Assembly (NCBI RefSeq): GCF_001679005.1 | Contig: NZ_LXTW01000033.1 | Location: 1 to 35,544 of the forward strand | Direction of reading: 5' to 3' | Source: Moraxella nonliquefaciens | GTDB taxonomy: Bacteria > Pseudomonadota > Gammaproteobacteria > Pseudomonadales > Moraxellaceae | Length of the DNA stretch: 35,544 bases | Part shown: piece after piece, positions 1-8,004 of the stretch | Layout of the letters: each line of letters starts with the position of its first letter | Numbering within the stretch: the first letter of the stretch is position 1 | Position numbers and translations under genes: made by a program | The notes under the pieces: model-generated | Databases searched by the model: none | Seen by the model: the letters and a program-made list of their open reading frames with translations, nothing else | Told to the model about the DNA's origin: nothing

Positions 1-20
1 CAGCACAGCACAGCACAGCA
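1..20. repeat. CAGCA pentamer array at contig start (circular junction)
   Basis: Four tandem CAGCA units open the window, and the last 20 bases (35525-35544) are the same array in another register. The first 17 bases equal the last 17, so the two ends probably overlap on a circular molecule. The array lies inside the signal-peptide region of the TrbM-like gene that starts at 35492. Because the unit is 5 bp, a change in copy number shifts the reading frame. The true unit count cannot be read from the window. Confidence 0.8.
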
Positions 21-421
21 AGCCTAACTCTCGTCTTGTAAAAACCCTATCCTTAGCGGTCTTACCGCTTGTCTTTGCAATACCTACCGTTGCAAACTCT
101 CAAGGTTTAACCGAACCATAACCAGTTCAAATCCCCCAACTCTCATCAAAAGACACATTTGCTTGCCAAGCCTTTTTGTGCTTTGCTGGCGGTATGCACA
201 CGTCCGAATGCCAGTCTACAATCCGTAAAGTTACTCATGATTTGGCTCGTGGTAAGCCTTTCCCAGTTTGCCCTATGATTGCTAACGCTGACGGCTCTGT
301 GGGCGGTCAAAATGGCTCGCCTAAGATTTGGACAAGCGGTTCTAAACGTCGTGTCTATGTCTATGTGCAAGACGCTGACGGCACAACACGCCAAGTTGCC
401 AATATCAAGAAAAGACGTTGA
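2..421 (+). pseudogene. TrbM-like conjugal transfer protein, 5' part across junction, in-frame stop
   Basis: Reading frame 2 gives a signal-peptide-like stretch (basic residues, then a hydrophobic core ending near VANSQG). It then hits TAA at 119-121 and continues as a mature domain rich in Cys with the pattern FACQAFLCFAGG...SEC, followed by PFPVCP. The paired cysteines and the CFAGG...SEC spacing resemble TrbM, a small exported protein of IncP-like transfer operons whose precise role is not well known. The initiating ATG is presumably at 35492, reached through the CAGCA array; only one register of the array in three joins the frames. A TTG at 176 could initiate an 81-residue remnant but would lose the export signal. 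The stop replaces a sense codon (CAA to TAA would suffice). It is first in the virB operon, 16 nt before virB1. Confidence 0.55.
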
Positions 422-437
422 TATTAGGGGGTTTGTT

Positions 438-1157
438 GTGTTAGAAGCAATCATTACTAGCAGTTGCTCGCCTGATATACACCCAGCTATTGTCAATGCG
501 ATTGTTAAAACCGAAAGCGGTTTCAATCCTTTTGCCATTGGTGTTAATCGTGGAGCAGGGTATTTGGCAAAACAGCCGACCAGCTACGATGAAGCGGTAT
601 CAGTCGCCAAGCAACTGCTGGCTAATGGGGCAGATATTGATATGGGCTTAGGTCAAATCAATTCTGCCAATATGAAGTGGCTTAATCTGACGGTTGAGCA
701 AGCATTTCACCCATGCAGTAATTTGAAAGCCTTACAGACTGTGTACTTACATTGTTATGACAAAGCAGGTGCAAACGGCAACGGCACAAGAATGCAACGT
801 GCTTGGTCTTGCTATAACACAGGTAATGCACAAAAAGGCTTTAGTAATGGCTATGTCGCCAAGGTAACGAATAATTATAATGCGTTGCTTGGTTATGCCA
901 ATGCCAGCCCCAAAAACCCATACCAAAACACGCAACAAATCACCTACCAGCAGTATGACGTTGTAGGACGCTCTACAAACGCCATAGACAGCATTCAAAA
1001 TATTTCAGCTACCCAAGTACCAAATGACGTGCAAAACGCCAATATGGGCGTTTCTGTGCGTTCTGACGATATTCCCCAACAACCCCCTGTAAGCGAGCTT
1101 ACCAATGAAACTCCAGTCAAAGTATTTCATGGTTGGGACGTTTTTAGGGATTTTTAA
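438..1157 (+). CDS. virB1: VirB1-type lytic transglycosylase
   Basis: About 239 residues. The N-terminal half is a SLT/lysozyme-like domain with the catalytic Glu in KTESGFNPFAIGVN, followed by DMGLGQIN and the AWSCYNTGN motif typical of VirB1 peptidoglycan hydrolases. These enzymes cut murein locally so the transfer apparatus can cross the cell wall. I chose the GTG at 438 because AGGGGG at 425-430 is a strong ribosome-binding site with 7-8 nt spacing. An ATG at 279 is in frame but would overlap the TrbM-like gene. No obvious cleavable signal is seen from the GTG start, so export is uncertain. The C-terminal 80 residues are low-complexity and Gln/Asn-rich, as in many VirB1 proteins. Confidence 0.9.
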   Translation: MLEAIITSSCSPDIHPAIVNAIVKTESGFNPFAIGVNRGAGYLAKQPTSYDEAVSVAKQLLANGADIDMGLGQINSANMKWLNLTVEQAFHPCSNLKALQTVYLHCYDKAGANGNGTRMQRAWSCYNTGNAQKGFSNGYVAKVTNNYNALLGYANASPKNPYQNTQQITYQQYDVVGRSTNAIDSIQNISATQVPNDVQNANMGVSVRSDDIPQQPPVSELTNETPVKVFHGWDVFRDF

Positions 1158-1180
1158 CCTAACTTTAAGGAATTTTTTTT

Positions 1181-1537
1181 ATGAAAAACCAATACTTAAC
1201 AACCGCTAATTTTACGCTATCAGCACATCAAAAGGCAATGATGACAAGCATTCTAAAAGGCTCTCTATGCTTTTTGGCGGTGTCTTTGATTGCTGTAACT
1301 GCTCAAGCGGCTGGCTTTGAAGACAGTGCTCAAAAAGCAGACCAGTTGTTCAAAAATATTTTGAAATGGGCAGTTGTCTTGGCTGGTTCAGCAGGTGCAG
1401 TTTATCTGCTAATTAAATTTGTGCAAGCATGGAACGGTCATTCAGATTGGCTAGAATTTTTGAAATTTGCGTTTTTCTATGCTTGTGCTGGTGGTGTAAC
1501 CACGATTGCAGCCTACATTTTCGGTGCGTTTAAATAA
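1181..1537 (+). CDS. virB2: VirB2/TrbC-type major pilin precursor
   Basis: 118 residues. It has a long N-terminal leader with a hydrophobic signal ending at Ala-Gln-Ala-Ala (about residue 44), then a mature part with two hydrophobic helices separated by a short polar loop. This is the layout of TrbC/VirB2 pilins, which polymerise into the conjugative pilus. TAAGGA at 1166-1171 serves the ATG at 1181. The stop codon overlaps the virB3 start (TAATG), indicating translational coupling. Position immediately after virB1 and before virB3 supports the call. Confidence 0.88.
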   Translation: MKNQYLTTANFTLSAHQKAMMTSILKGSLCFLAVSLIAVTAQAAGFEDSAQKADQLFKNILKWAVVLAGSAGAVYLLIKFVQAWNGHSDWLEFLKFAFFYACAGGVTTIAAYIFGAFK

Positions 1538-1917
1538 TGAGCGAATATCGTAAATTTTCAAGCTATAACGGATTAGACCGTGTTGTCATGATTTTTGGCG
1601 TACCGTTAATACCAGCGGTTATTGTATTTATGATAGTTATGTTTGGGGCGTTAATTGCTTCTAAAATAATCGGTCTAATTGGTTTTGCGTTTGTGGGCTT
1701 GGGTTTGCCTGTATTCTTGTTTTTACGGCTCATATGCGAAACAGACGATAAAGCATTAAATATTTTAGCGTTAGAAATGTTGTTTCGCTTAAAACGCAAA
1801 AATTACCAAGAATTTGGCAATACCCTAACCTATGTACCAATGAAGTATTTAAGAAATGGCAAATATATTCAGCAAATTTTTAAACAAGCTAACCGCTACA
1901 ACAGACGAATTACCTAA
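1537..1917 (+). CDS. virB3: VirB3 inner-membrane T4SS component
   Basis: 126 residues with one dense hydrophobic block near residues 18-65 (two closely spaced membrane segments), then a basic cytoplasmic tail. Size, topology and location between the pilin and the VirB4 ATPase match VirB3, which associates with VirB4 at the base of the T4SS. The start overlaps the virB2 stop by one base. Its 3' end overlaps the proposed virB4 start by 62 nt in another frame, a large overlap even for this operon type. Confidence 0.88.
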   Translation: MSEYRKFSSYNGLDRVVMIFGVPLIPAVIVFMIVMFGALIASKIIGLIGFAFVGLGLPVFLFLRLICETDDKALNILALEMLFRLKRKNYQEFGNTLTYVPMKYLRNGKYIQQIFKQANRYNRRIT

Positions 1918-4345
1918 GCTACAGTATCATGTGGCAGAAGATGTTATTGATTTTGAAAATAACTATCTGTGTAGCGTGATAGCGTTTGATGGTATTAACT
2001 TTGAAGCGATAGGTGATAATCACTTAGAGAGTGATTTTGACGCTCTAAATTTAGCGTATACCGAGCTTACCAAAGATAAAGCAGGGCGGTTGGCATTTTA
2101 CACTTATCAGCTTAGACGCAAGATAGAAGTTGATACTGTTTATGAATTTGACAATAAATTTTGCCGTGATTTTGCTAATAAATACTTGGCAAGATTTAAT
2201 GATAAGGATTATTACAACAACTTTTATTACCTTGCCTTGGTAATGAAATATGAAACTGATTTGGATAGTGGCATAGATGATATACAAAACTTGGTAAAAC
2301 GTATATTAAGCATACTATCGCAATATCAACCAACGGTATTAACAACTTATCAAAACAAAAACGGTGTTCTATCATCACAGATTTTTGAATTTTTCTATGA
2401 GCTGTTAAATTGCGAAAAGCCTGTTGGTGGTATTGTGCCTTTAACGCCCAGCCCAGCTTATGAAATATTGCCGTCTGCCAATTTGCACTTTGGACATGAG
2501 ATTTTGCAGATTAAAGGCGATGTAAAAAACCGTTTTGCCTGTTTGCAGGACTTAAAAGATTTTCCAAATGCCACTTATCTTGGGCTTTTTGATAGTGCCA
2601 GTCTTGCTTTGCCTTTTGAATACAACTTGGTACAGTCGTTTGTAGCGATAGCACCAGCTAAGGCTTTAACACGCATTGAAAGACAAGCAAATCAAATGCG
2701 GTCTGCTGACGACAAGGCAGAACACCAAAGAGAAGAGTTAAAGCAAGCTCAAGCGTTCATCACATCAGGCGAACAGACGCTTGGCGAATATCATTGTAGC
2801 CTTATGGTGTTTGGCAACAGTATGGAGCAAGCGGTTAATAATGTCAATGAAGCCAACGCCAGCTTTAGCAATAAATCAGGGGCGGTATTCAAAAAAGCAA
2901 GCGTATCAGCACCAGCCACGTTTTTTAGCCAGTTTCCGACTTATCGCTATAAGCCACGCCCCATGCTAAAGACGAGCCGTAACCTTGCCAGTACATTCTC
3001 TTTGCATAATTATTCAACTGGTAAAGCGTATGGCAACCCTTTGGGTGATGGCTCGGCGGTTATGCCCTTAGAGACTGTTGCAAAGACTTTGTATAACTTT
3101 AATTTTCATTTTACAAATATTGATGAAAATAATGTTGGCGAAGCGGTAGCAGGTCATACCTTAATTTTAGGGGCAACAGGCACAGGTAAAACCACACTAC
3201 AATCTGCAATGACCGTGTTTGTACAGCGGTTTAACCCTGCCATGTTTGTGCTAGATAAAGACCGTGGTATGGATATTTTTATCCGTGCGTTGGACGGCGA
3301 CTATTTCGCTATTGAAGAGAATGTGCCAACTGGTATTAACCCTTTTCAGTTTAACGATGGCCCAAGATTGCGTGATTTTTTAAACACGCTAGTAATCGCT
3401 TGTGCGACCGACAAAAACAATGAATGTACCAGCGAAGAGCAAAACCAAATCAAATTAGCGGTTGATACGGTCATGAGCTTACCGTTTGAGTTTCGCCGTA
3501 TGTCCGCCATTTTGCAATCGCTCCCTGATAGGGGTGGTAATAGTCTATACGCTAGATTGGTAAAGTGGTGTACAACTGATGAGTACGGTCAAGGGGCGTA
3601 TGCGTGGGTACTTGATAATCCAGTAAATTTGTTCAATCCTGACGATTTTAAAATCGTAGGTTTTGATGTGGGGTCAATTTTAAAAGAGAACTATCAGCCC
3701 ACTGAGCCACTTTTGGCTTGTCTTTTGTACATTAAAACAGAAGTTGCCAAACGCCACAATCTGCTTTTGACAGTTGTAGAAGAATTTTGGCTACCGCTCA
3801 AATACAAAACACCAAGAGAGATGATTTTGGACGTTTTAAAAACAGGGCGGAAGCGTCTTGAATTTATGTTGCTGGTTACTCAGTCGCCCGAAGAAGCGGT
3901 ACAGTCTGAAATCTTTCCAGCCATCATTCAGCAAACGCCGACCAAAATTTTATTGCCGAACCCTGACGCAGAATATCAGAATGCACAAGGCGGTGGTTAT
4001 ATCCGTGTTGGCTTAACTGAAAAAGAATTTGCAATTTTGAAGTCGCTCAATCCACAAAGTCGCATTTTCTTAGTGAAGCAAGGGCAACAGTCTAGCTTTG
4101 CTAAACTAGACTTGTACGGATTTAGTGATGAAATCAGCGTGCTATCATCAACCAAAGAAAATGTAGAATTGCTTGATGATATTTTAAGTAGATTTGAAGA
4201 AAGACCAAAATCTGATGTTTGGCTACCTATCTTTTATCAAGCAAGAAAAGACAAAAAGCAAGGCGTGCTAAACCTAGATGTCTTGGTATCAGAAGCTAAA
4301 ATTGCTATGGAGCAATCAACGCTCAAAAGGGTTGAGTATGCGTAA
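1856..4345 (+). CDS. virB4: VirB4-family T4SS ATPase
   Basis: 829 residues, the usual size for VirB4/TrbE/CagE. The N-terminal 400 residues form the VirB4 N domain. Walker A is GATGTGKTT near residues 439-447, and the Walker B region contains LTVVEEFW about 200 residues later, with ALDGDYF and QSPEEA segments typical of the family. VirB4 powers pilus biogenesis and substrate handover at the inner membrane. The ATG at 1856 has only a weak AAGAA upstream and lies within virB3, so coupling is likely. The last 30 nt are antisense to the end of the vapC-like gene, which converges on it. Confidence 0.95.
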   Translation: MANIFSKFLNKLTATTDELPKLQYHVAEDVIDFENNYLCSVIAFDGINFEAIGDNHLESDFDALNLAYTELTKDKAGRLAFYTYQLRRKIEVDTVYEFDNKFCRDFANKYLARFNDKDYYNNFYYLALVMKYETDLDSGIDDIQNLVKRILSILSQYQPTVLTTYQNKNGVLSSQIFEFFYELLNCEKPVGGIVPLTPSPAYEILPSANLHFGHEILQIKGDVKNRFACLQDLKDFPNATYLGLFDSASLALPFEYNLVQSFVAIAPAKALTRIERQANQMRSADDKAEHQREELKQAQAFITSGEQTLGEYHCSLMVFGNSMEQAVNNVNEANASFSNKSGAVFKKASVSAPATFFSQFPTYRYKPRPMLKTSRNLASTFSLHNYSTGKAYGNPLGDGSAVMPLETVAKTLYNFNFHFTNIDENNVGEAVAGHTLILGATGTGKTTLQSAMTVFVQRFNPAMFVLDKDRGMDIFIRALDGDYFAIEENVPTGINPFQFNDGPRLRDFLNTLVIACATDKNNECTSEEQNQIKLAVDTVMSLPFEFRRMSAILQSLPDRGGNSLYARLVKWCTTDEYGQGAYAWVLDNPVNLFNPDDFKIVGFDVGSILKENYQPTEPLLACLLYIKTEVAKRHNLLLTVVEEFWLPLKYKTPREMILDVLKTGRKRLEFMLLVTQSPEEAVQSEIFPAIIQQTPTKILLPNPDAEYQNAQGGGYIRVGLTEKEFAILKSLNPQSRIFLVKQGQQSSFAKLDLYGFSDEISVLSSTKENVELLDDILSRFEERPKSDVWLPIFYQARKDKKQGVLNLDVLVSEAKIAMEQSTLKRVEYA

Positions 4346-4741
4346 ATTGTCTATGTCCTTAAAGTGCTTGGTGTTATCAGTTACCAAGATTAAATCATGC
4401 ACAAGAGCGGTCGCTCCAATGAGAGCGTCATGCTTATCCCTTTGGTTGGGGACGTGCAAGGGTGAACAGGCTAATGCGACTTCTTCGGTAACTGGCAATA
4501 TACGTCCTGCAAACTCTTTGATGACATATTCATCAATCCACTTGTCCAATGTGTTTGCTTTGGTGATGTCGCCGTTATGCCGTGAACGTAACGCCCCTTG
4601 TCTGAGTTCCAATAGCACAATGCTAGACAAAAACCAGTCTTCTGGTGCTTTTGTCATAGTCCAGTGTTCAACACTGGCGTTGGCTTTGCCAAGTGGAATT
4701 TTGCGAATTTCTGAAATGATGTTGGTGTCCAGTAGATACAT
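4316..4741 (-). CDS. vapC: VapC-like PIN-domain ribonuclease toxin
   Basis: 141 residues with the PIN-domain signature. The first acidic residue is in LLDTNIISE (Asp5), then Glu in LLELRQGA, Asp in DKHDALIGATA and Asp in LVTDNTKHF, the four acidic positions that bind the catalytic metal. VapC toxins cut tRNA or rRNA when released from the antitoxin. It lies 5 nt after the antitoxin in one operon, antisense to the T4SS operon, and its last 30 nt overlap the end of virB4. The gene has replaced the short gap that usually separates virB4 from virB5, so it is probably an insertion that stabilises the transfer locus. The exact RNA target cannot be inferred. Confidence 0.93.
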   Translation of the reverse strand: MYLLDTNIISEIRKIPLGKANASVEHWTMTKAPEDWFLSSIVLLELRQGALRSRHNGDITKANTLDKWIDEYVIKEFAGRILPVTEEVALACSPLHVPNQRDKHDALIGATALVHDLILVTDNTKHFKDIDNLRILNPFER

Positions 4742-4746
4742 TAAGC

Positions 4747-5010
4747 CTACTCCGACATATCGTATTTGGTATCGTCATTGGCAAGTATTTCAAGCTCTTC
4801 ATCTGAAAAGACGGCTTTCATTCTACTTAAAAACTCATGAGCAGTTTCAAAAGGCTTATCAGCGTCTGAGCCAGCCATTTGTTTGTAGTCGTCATAGTTT
4901 ATCAATACTTGCTTTACGCCGTTATCTTCAATGAGTACAGGTCGGCGATTGACAATTTGTTGTAGCTCGCTTGTGCGGTTTTGTAGGTCTTGATAGGTGT
5001 AAGAAATCAT
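4747..5010 (-). CDS. Phd/YefM-type antitoxin, partner of the PIN toxin
   Basis: 87 residues. The N-terminal part (SYTYQDLQNRTSELQQIVNR, then PVLIEDNGVKQVLINYDDYKQM) has the Phd/YefM DNA-binding fold pattern. The C-terminal part is acidic and probably disordered, the usual toxin-neutralising tail. It precedes the PIN-toxin gene by 5 nt and has a strong AGGGGG site upstream on the minus strand. It should bind its own promoter (extended -10 at 5043-5051), giving autorepression as in other type II systems. The promoter lies in the gap before virB5, so antitoxin binding there could also affect transcription running toward virB5. Confidence 0.9.
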   Translation of the reverse strand: MISYTYQDLQNRTSELQQIVNRRPVLIEDNGVKQVLINYDDYKQMAGSDADKPFETAHEFLSRMKAVFSDEELEILANDDTKYDMSE

Positions 5011-5042
5011 TTTAACCCCCTGATGTGATATTGGTTTACCAC

Positions 5043-5051
5043 ATTATAACA
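5043..5051 (-). promoter_or_regulatory. Extended -10 promoter of the PIN toxin-antitoxin operon
   Basis: On the minus strand this reads TGTTATAAT, a TG-N-TATAAT extended -10 box. It is 33 nt upstream of the antitoxin start, with AGGGGG in between. A GGT-TT-ACC dyad lies just downstream and is a candidate antitoxin operator. Confidence 0.6.
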
Positions 5052-5069
5052 TAGAGTAAGGAGCTTTCT

Positions 5070-5735
5070 ATGAAAGTTAATTTTAGTGAAAAAGCCAAAA
5101 AAGCAATTTCTGCCTTTGTCTTACTAACCGCTCTTGGTTCAAGTACCGTAGCTCATTCGGCTGTTATGCCAGTGTTTGACGGTGCTAACGTGGCTCAGGC
5201 GATTAGTCAAGTGCAAAACCAAATTAAGCAAATTGAAAACTTGCGTAACCAGCTTCAAGCGGTAACTGGCAACGCTCGTCTTGGTGTACTACTCAATGAC
5301 CCTAACGTTCAAAAAGCATTGGGTAAATATGTACCACAAGGCATTAGCGTGATGGATTTGGCAAGTGGTAACTATGACAGAGTGTTGCAACAAATCGCCA
5401 AGCGTATTGAAGCAGATTTAAAAAAACAAGGGCAGAGTTCAACTGACCCAAAAACTCAGCTGGCACAAGCAACCTTGCTAAATTACGCCCAAGTTGAGCA
5501 GTCGCTAACCGACTTGTCTACCTTGGCAAAATCAGCTCAAAACACCGCCAATCAAATCAACCTAACTACAGACGCAAGTTCTAAGGCGGATTTGGCGAAC
5601 ACCCTAATGGCTCAAAAAACCCAAATTGACATTACCATTGCTCAAATCAATTTGAAAATGAAGCAGATGGAAATATTGGAAAAGCAATCGGAAAAAATCC
5701 TAATGGATAATATCCGCAAAAAGCAAAACCGTTAA
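5070..5735 (+). CDS. virB5: VirB5-type minor pilin / pilus-tip protein
   Basis: 221 residues. It has an N-terminal signal peptide (basic start, hydrophobic core ending at AHSA near residue 30), then a long alpha-helical region with many Gln and Asn (ISQVQNQIKQIENLRNQL). This matches VirB5/TrbJ, an exported protein that decorates the pilus tip and aids recipient contact. TAAGGAG at 5058-5064 serves the ATG. It is the first gene after the inserted toxin-antitoxin pair, so it depends on readthrough or on its own promoter. Confidence 0.88.
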   Translation: MKVNFSEKAKKAISAFVLLTALGSSTVAHSAVMPVFDGANVAQAISQVQNQIKQIENLRNQLQAVTGNARLGVLLNDPNVQKALGKYVPQGISVMDLASGNYDRVLQQIAKRIEADLKKQGQSSTDPKTQLAQATLLNYAQVEQSLTDLSTLAKSAQNTANQINLTTDASSKADLANTLMAQKTQIDITIAQINLKMKQMEILEKQSEKILMDNIRKKQNR

Positions 5736-5763
5736 TTTACTTTACCTTTAGGGCTTGGCAACA

Positions 5764-6726
5764 ATGGCAACTATGTTTTCTGATGTATTTGACAAAATAG
5801 ATGTCGCTATTCAAGAAGTAATAGCTGGCAATGTATCTAATTTAATGAATGTGCTAGAGCCATTGTTGCTAAGTGGCTTTACTGTTTATTTGTTATTTTT
5901 ATTTTTATCTTACTGGAATGGTAGATTTGAAGATAGTATTGTTGATTTTTTCAAAAAAGTAATAGCTTGGATATTGATACTTGGTTTTAGTGTCAATGTC
6001 TCTGGCTATAATCAAACTATTATGCCTATTGTTATGGGTCTTGGTGATGGTTTATCGCACGCCTTAAATGGACAAACCAACGCAACTGTTTTGGATAATA
6101 TGGCTACATCTATGGTTGATATAGTTACTAAAAATAATGATGAAGCTAAGAAATTGCCAATAACAAGTGTTGGTAGGTATTTAATGATTGTTATCTATAA
6201 TGCTATTGTGATAATTTCTTTTTCTGTATTTTTGGTTATTTCGGCATCTTATATTTTATTAGCAAAAATATTTACAGGTATTTTAGCACTGGTTGGCCCA
6301 GTATTTATTTCACTTGGTTTATTCCCAGCGACAAGACAATATTTTACAGCATGGATAAATCAGGTTGTTAATTACAGTTTGATGTTGTTATTGATGAATA
6401 TTGTTGCTAGTTTTATGATTAAAATCTATGGTGAAGTAATTGATTTTTCAAATATAGACTATCCAACAACCAATACATTTTTAATCTCTGTTGTGTTATT
6501 GTCATTTATGTTTTTTGTGGTGCTATTAAAAATACCTGAGCTTGCAAATGGTTTAGCAGGTGGTGTAAGTGTTGGTGGATTTACCCAAGCTGGCAGAGCT
6601 ATTGGTAATGGTAGAGATGGTGTTAATGCTGGCGTATCCGCTGGAAAAACAGGATACGCAAGGGGCAAATCTGGCTATACTTGGGCTAAAGGTAAGATAT
6701 TTGGCAATAGAATGGAAAAATCATAG
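5764..6726 (+). CDS. virB6: VirB6/TrbL polytopic inner-membrane protein
   Basis: About 320 residues with five to seven hydrophobic segments, including a long central pair around FLVISASYILLAKIFTGILALVGPVFISLGLF, typical of VirB6/TrbL. The C-terminal tail is Gly-rich and basic. VirB6 forms part of the inner-membrane channel that contacts the DNA substrate. A TTG at 5755 is in frame, but I prefer the ATG at 5764, which has TTTAGGG at 5747-5753 as its ribosome-binding site; an ATG nine bases later is also possible. Confidence 0.92.
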   Translation: MATMFSDVFDKIDVAIQEVIAGNVSNLMNVLEPLLLSGFTVYLLFLFLSYWNGRFEDSIVDFFKKVIAWILILGFSVNVSGYNQTIMPIVMGLGDGLSHALNGQTNATVLDNMATSMVDIVTKNNDEAKKLPITSVGRYLMIVIYNAIVIISFSVFLVISASYILLAKIFTGILALVGPVFISLGLFPATRQYFTAWINQVVNYSLMLLLMNIVASFMIKIYGEVIDFSNIDYPTTNTFLISVVLLSFMFFVVLLKIPELANGLAGGVSVGGFTQAGRAIGNGRDGVNAGVSAGKTGYARGKSGYTWAKGKIFGNRMEKS

Positions 6727-6730
6727 CTAA

Positions 6731-6958
6731 TTATCTATTTTGTTTTTTATCAAACTCAGCAATTTTAATTAAAGCGTCCGCTTCATTCGCATTTTTGCAA
6801 TTTTCATCAGATTGTTTATTGGCTTTACAGGCTTCTAAAACTTCGGTGCGTTTAGCTTCATTTTCTTTTAGATAGTCCACAGTATAAGTCTCTTGTTTAC
6901 AACCAGTTAGGGCGGTGGCGGTAATGGCAGATATGGTTAAAAAGGTGGTTAGTTTCAT
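6731..6958 (-). CDS. eexN: EexN-family entry-exclusion lipoprotein
   Basis: 75 residues beginning with a lipoprotein signal peptide and lipobox (TALTGC, Cys at residue 19). It continues with the EexN pattern TVDYLKENEAKR...EACKANKQSDENCKNANEAD. EexN/Eex proteins sit in the donor envelope and block redundant entry of the same plasmid. It lies on the opposite strand between virB6 and virB7, a place where T4SS plasmids often carry their exclusion gene. A separate strand lets it be made independently of the transfer operon. The start is well supported by the signal peptide. Confidence 0.85.
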   Translation of the reverse strand: MKLTTFLTISAITATALTGCKQETYTVDYLKENEAKRTEVLEACKANKQSDENCKNANEADALIKIAEFDKKQNR

Positions 6959-7034
6959 AATTTTTCCTTTTGTCTTAATAAAATAAAGTCCTTTAAAATT
7001 TTATCACAAAAGCTATGTTTTTAAAAGGTGCAAT

Positions 7035-7250
7035 ATGCCAAAAATTCTTATTTTATTATCTTGTGTGGGTTTGGTGCTAACAGGTTGCCAAAGTCATAAG
7101 ATACCCCAAGCCAAAGGCAAGTGGACACCAGTTAATGCGGTGGACTTTATACCACCTAATGTTACTAAATATAGTGATAATGTGCAGACATTAGCACAAG
7201 ATGTTGATTTATCAGAAGCTGACAAAGAGATATACGATGAACATTTTTAA
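7035..7250 (+). CDS. virB7: VirB7-like T4SS lipoprotein
   Basis: 71 residues with a clear lipobox (VLTGC, Cys near residue 18) and a short mature chain ending in acidic residues. Its position directly before virB8 and virB9 and its size fit VirB7, the outer-membrane lipoprotein of the core complex. It starts a new segment after the oppositely oriented eexN, so a promoter for virB7-virB11 probably lies at 6959-7034. The 3' end overlaps virB8 by 14 nt in another frame, indicating coupled translation. Confidence 0.75.
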   Translation: MPKILILLSCVGLVLTGCQSHKIPQAKGKWTPVNAVDFIPPNVTKYSDNVQTLAQDVDLSEADKEIYDEHF

Positions 7251-7995
7251 AAAAGCACCCAAACAAGCAAAGCCCAAAAAAGACAAAAAGATAAGCGACA
7301 ATCAGGCGGTCAATGACTATCTCAAAGAAGCACGCTCTTTTGAAAATAGCCGTATTGAGTTTGTGGAAAAGTCAAAAACTTTTTGGCAGTGGGTGGCATT
7401 GGGGGCGGTGGCTATTGCCATTGCTAACAGCGTGGCGATTGTAGGCTTAACACCCCTTAAAGAAAAAGTGCCGTTTGTGCTTCGTGTCAATGACAGCACT
7501 GGTGAAGTGGATATTGTAACAACCTTGCAAGATGAAGACATTACTAGCCTTGAGCAGACAGCTCGTTACTACTCGGCTAATTTTGTGAAGCTATCAGAAA
7601 GCTATGATTGGTACACGGTACAACGCAATTTTGATGATTTGATGTTGTTTGCTGATGACAATGTTCAAAATCAAATTAGAAATAAATTTGCCATGCCGTC
7701 CGCTCCCCACAAAGTGTACGCCCAAAGCCAGCGTGTAGATGTCAAGATTAACAGCGTGTCTAAGATTGGCGATAACCTTATGCAAATCCGCTTTACCAAG
7801 ATTGTAAGCCCTATGAATGGTGGTACTTATGACGCTATGAGTGGCAGACTAACACCTGAACCCCAAGAGAGCCGTCATATTGCGGTACTAGCTTATGATT
7901 ATATCAATGTGCCAACAGTTGATGAGATACGGCTTGTTAATCCTTTTGGCTTTACTGTCAAAAGCTATGAAGTCAATGAAGACGGTGGATTTTAG
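7237..7995 (+). CDS. virB8: VirB8 inner-membrane assembly factor
   Basis: About 252 residues. It has a basic cytoplasmic N-terminus (KKAPKQAKPKKDKK), one membrane helix (FWQWVALGAVAIAIANSVAIVGL) and a periplasmic VirB8 domain with the YSANFVKLSESYDWYTVQRNFD region typical of the family. VirB8 is the bitopic assembly factor that contacts VirB6, VirB9 and VirB10. I selected the ATG at 7237 over the in-frame ATG at 7201, which lies deep inside virB7 and would add 12 residues without a family match. Confidence 0.93.
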   Translation: MNIFKKAPKQAKPKKDKKISDNQAVNDYLKEARSFENSRIEFVEKSKTFWQWVALGAVAIAIANSVAIVGLTPLKEKVPFVLRVNDSTGEVDIVTTLQDEDITSLEQTARYYSANFVKLSESYDWYTVQRNFDDLMLFADDNVQNQIRNKFAMPSAPHKVYAQSQRVDVKINSVSKIGDNLMQIRFTKIVSPMNGGTYDAMSGRLTPEPQESRHIAVLAYDYINVPTVDEIRLVNPFGFTVKSYEVNEDGGF

Positions 7996-8004
7996 GGGGT
8001 TATT

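Noticed and set aside
1..20. Terminal repeats as transposon ends
   Set aside because: They are direct, simple pentamers lying within one reading frame, and fit a circular contig overlap.
333..345. Pasteurellaceae-type uptake sequence (ACAAGCGGT)
   Set aside because: Only an isolated near-exact match was noticed; no enrichment seen.
279..437. Extended N-terminus of VirB1 from the ATG at 279
   Set aside because: It lies inside the TrbM-like gene in another frame; the GTG at 438 has the strong ribosome-binding site.
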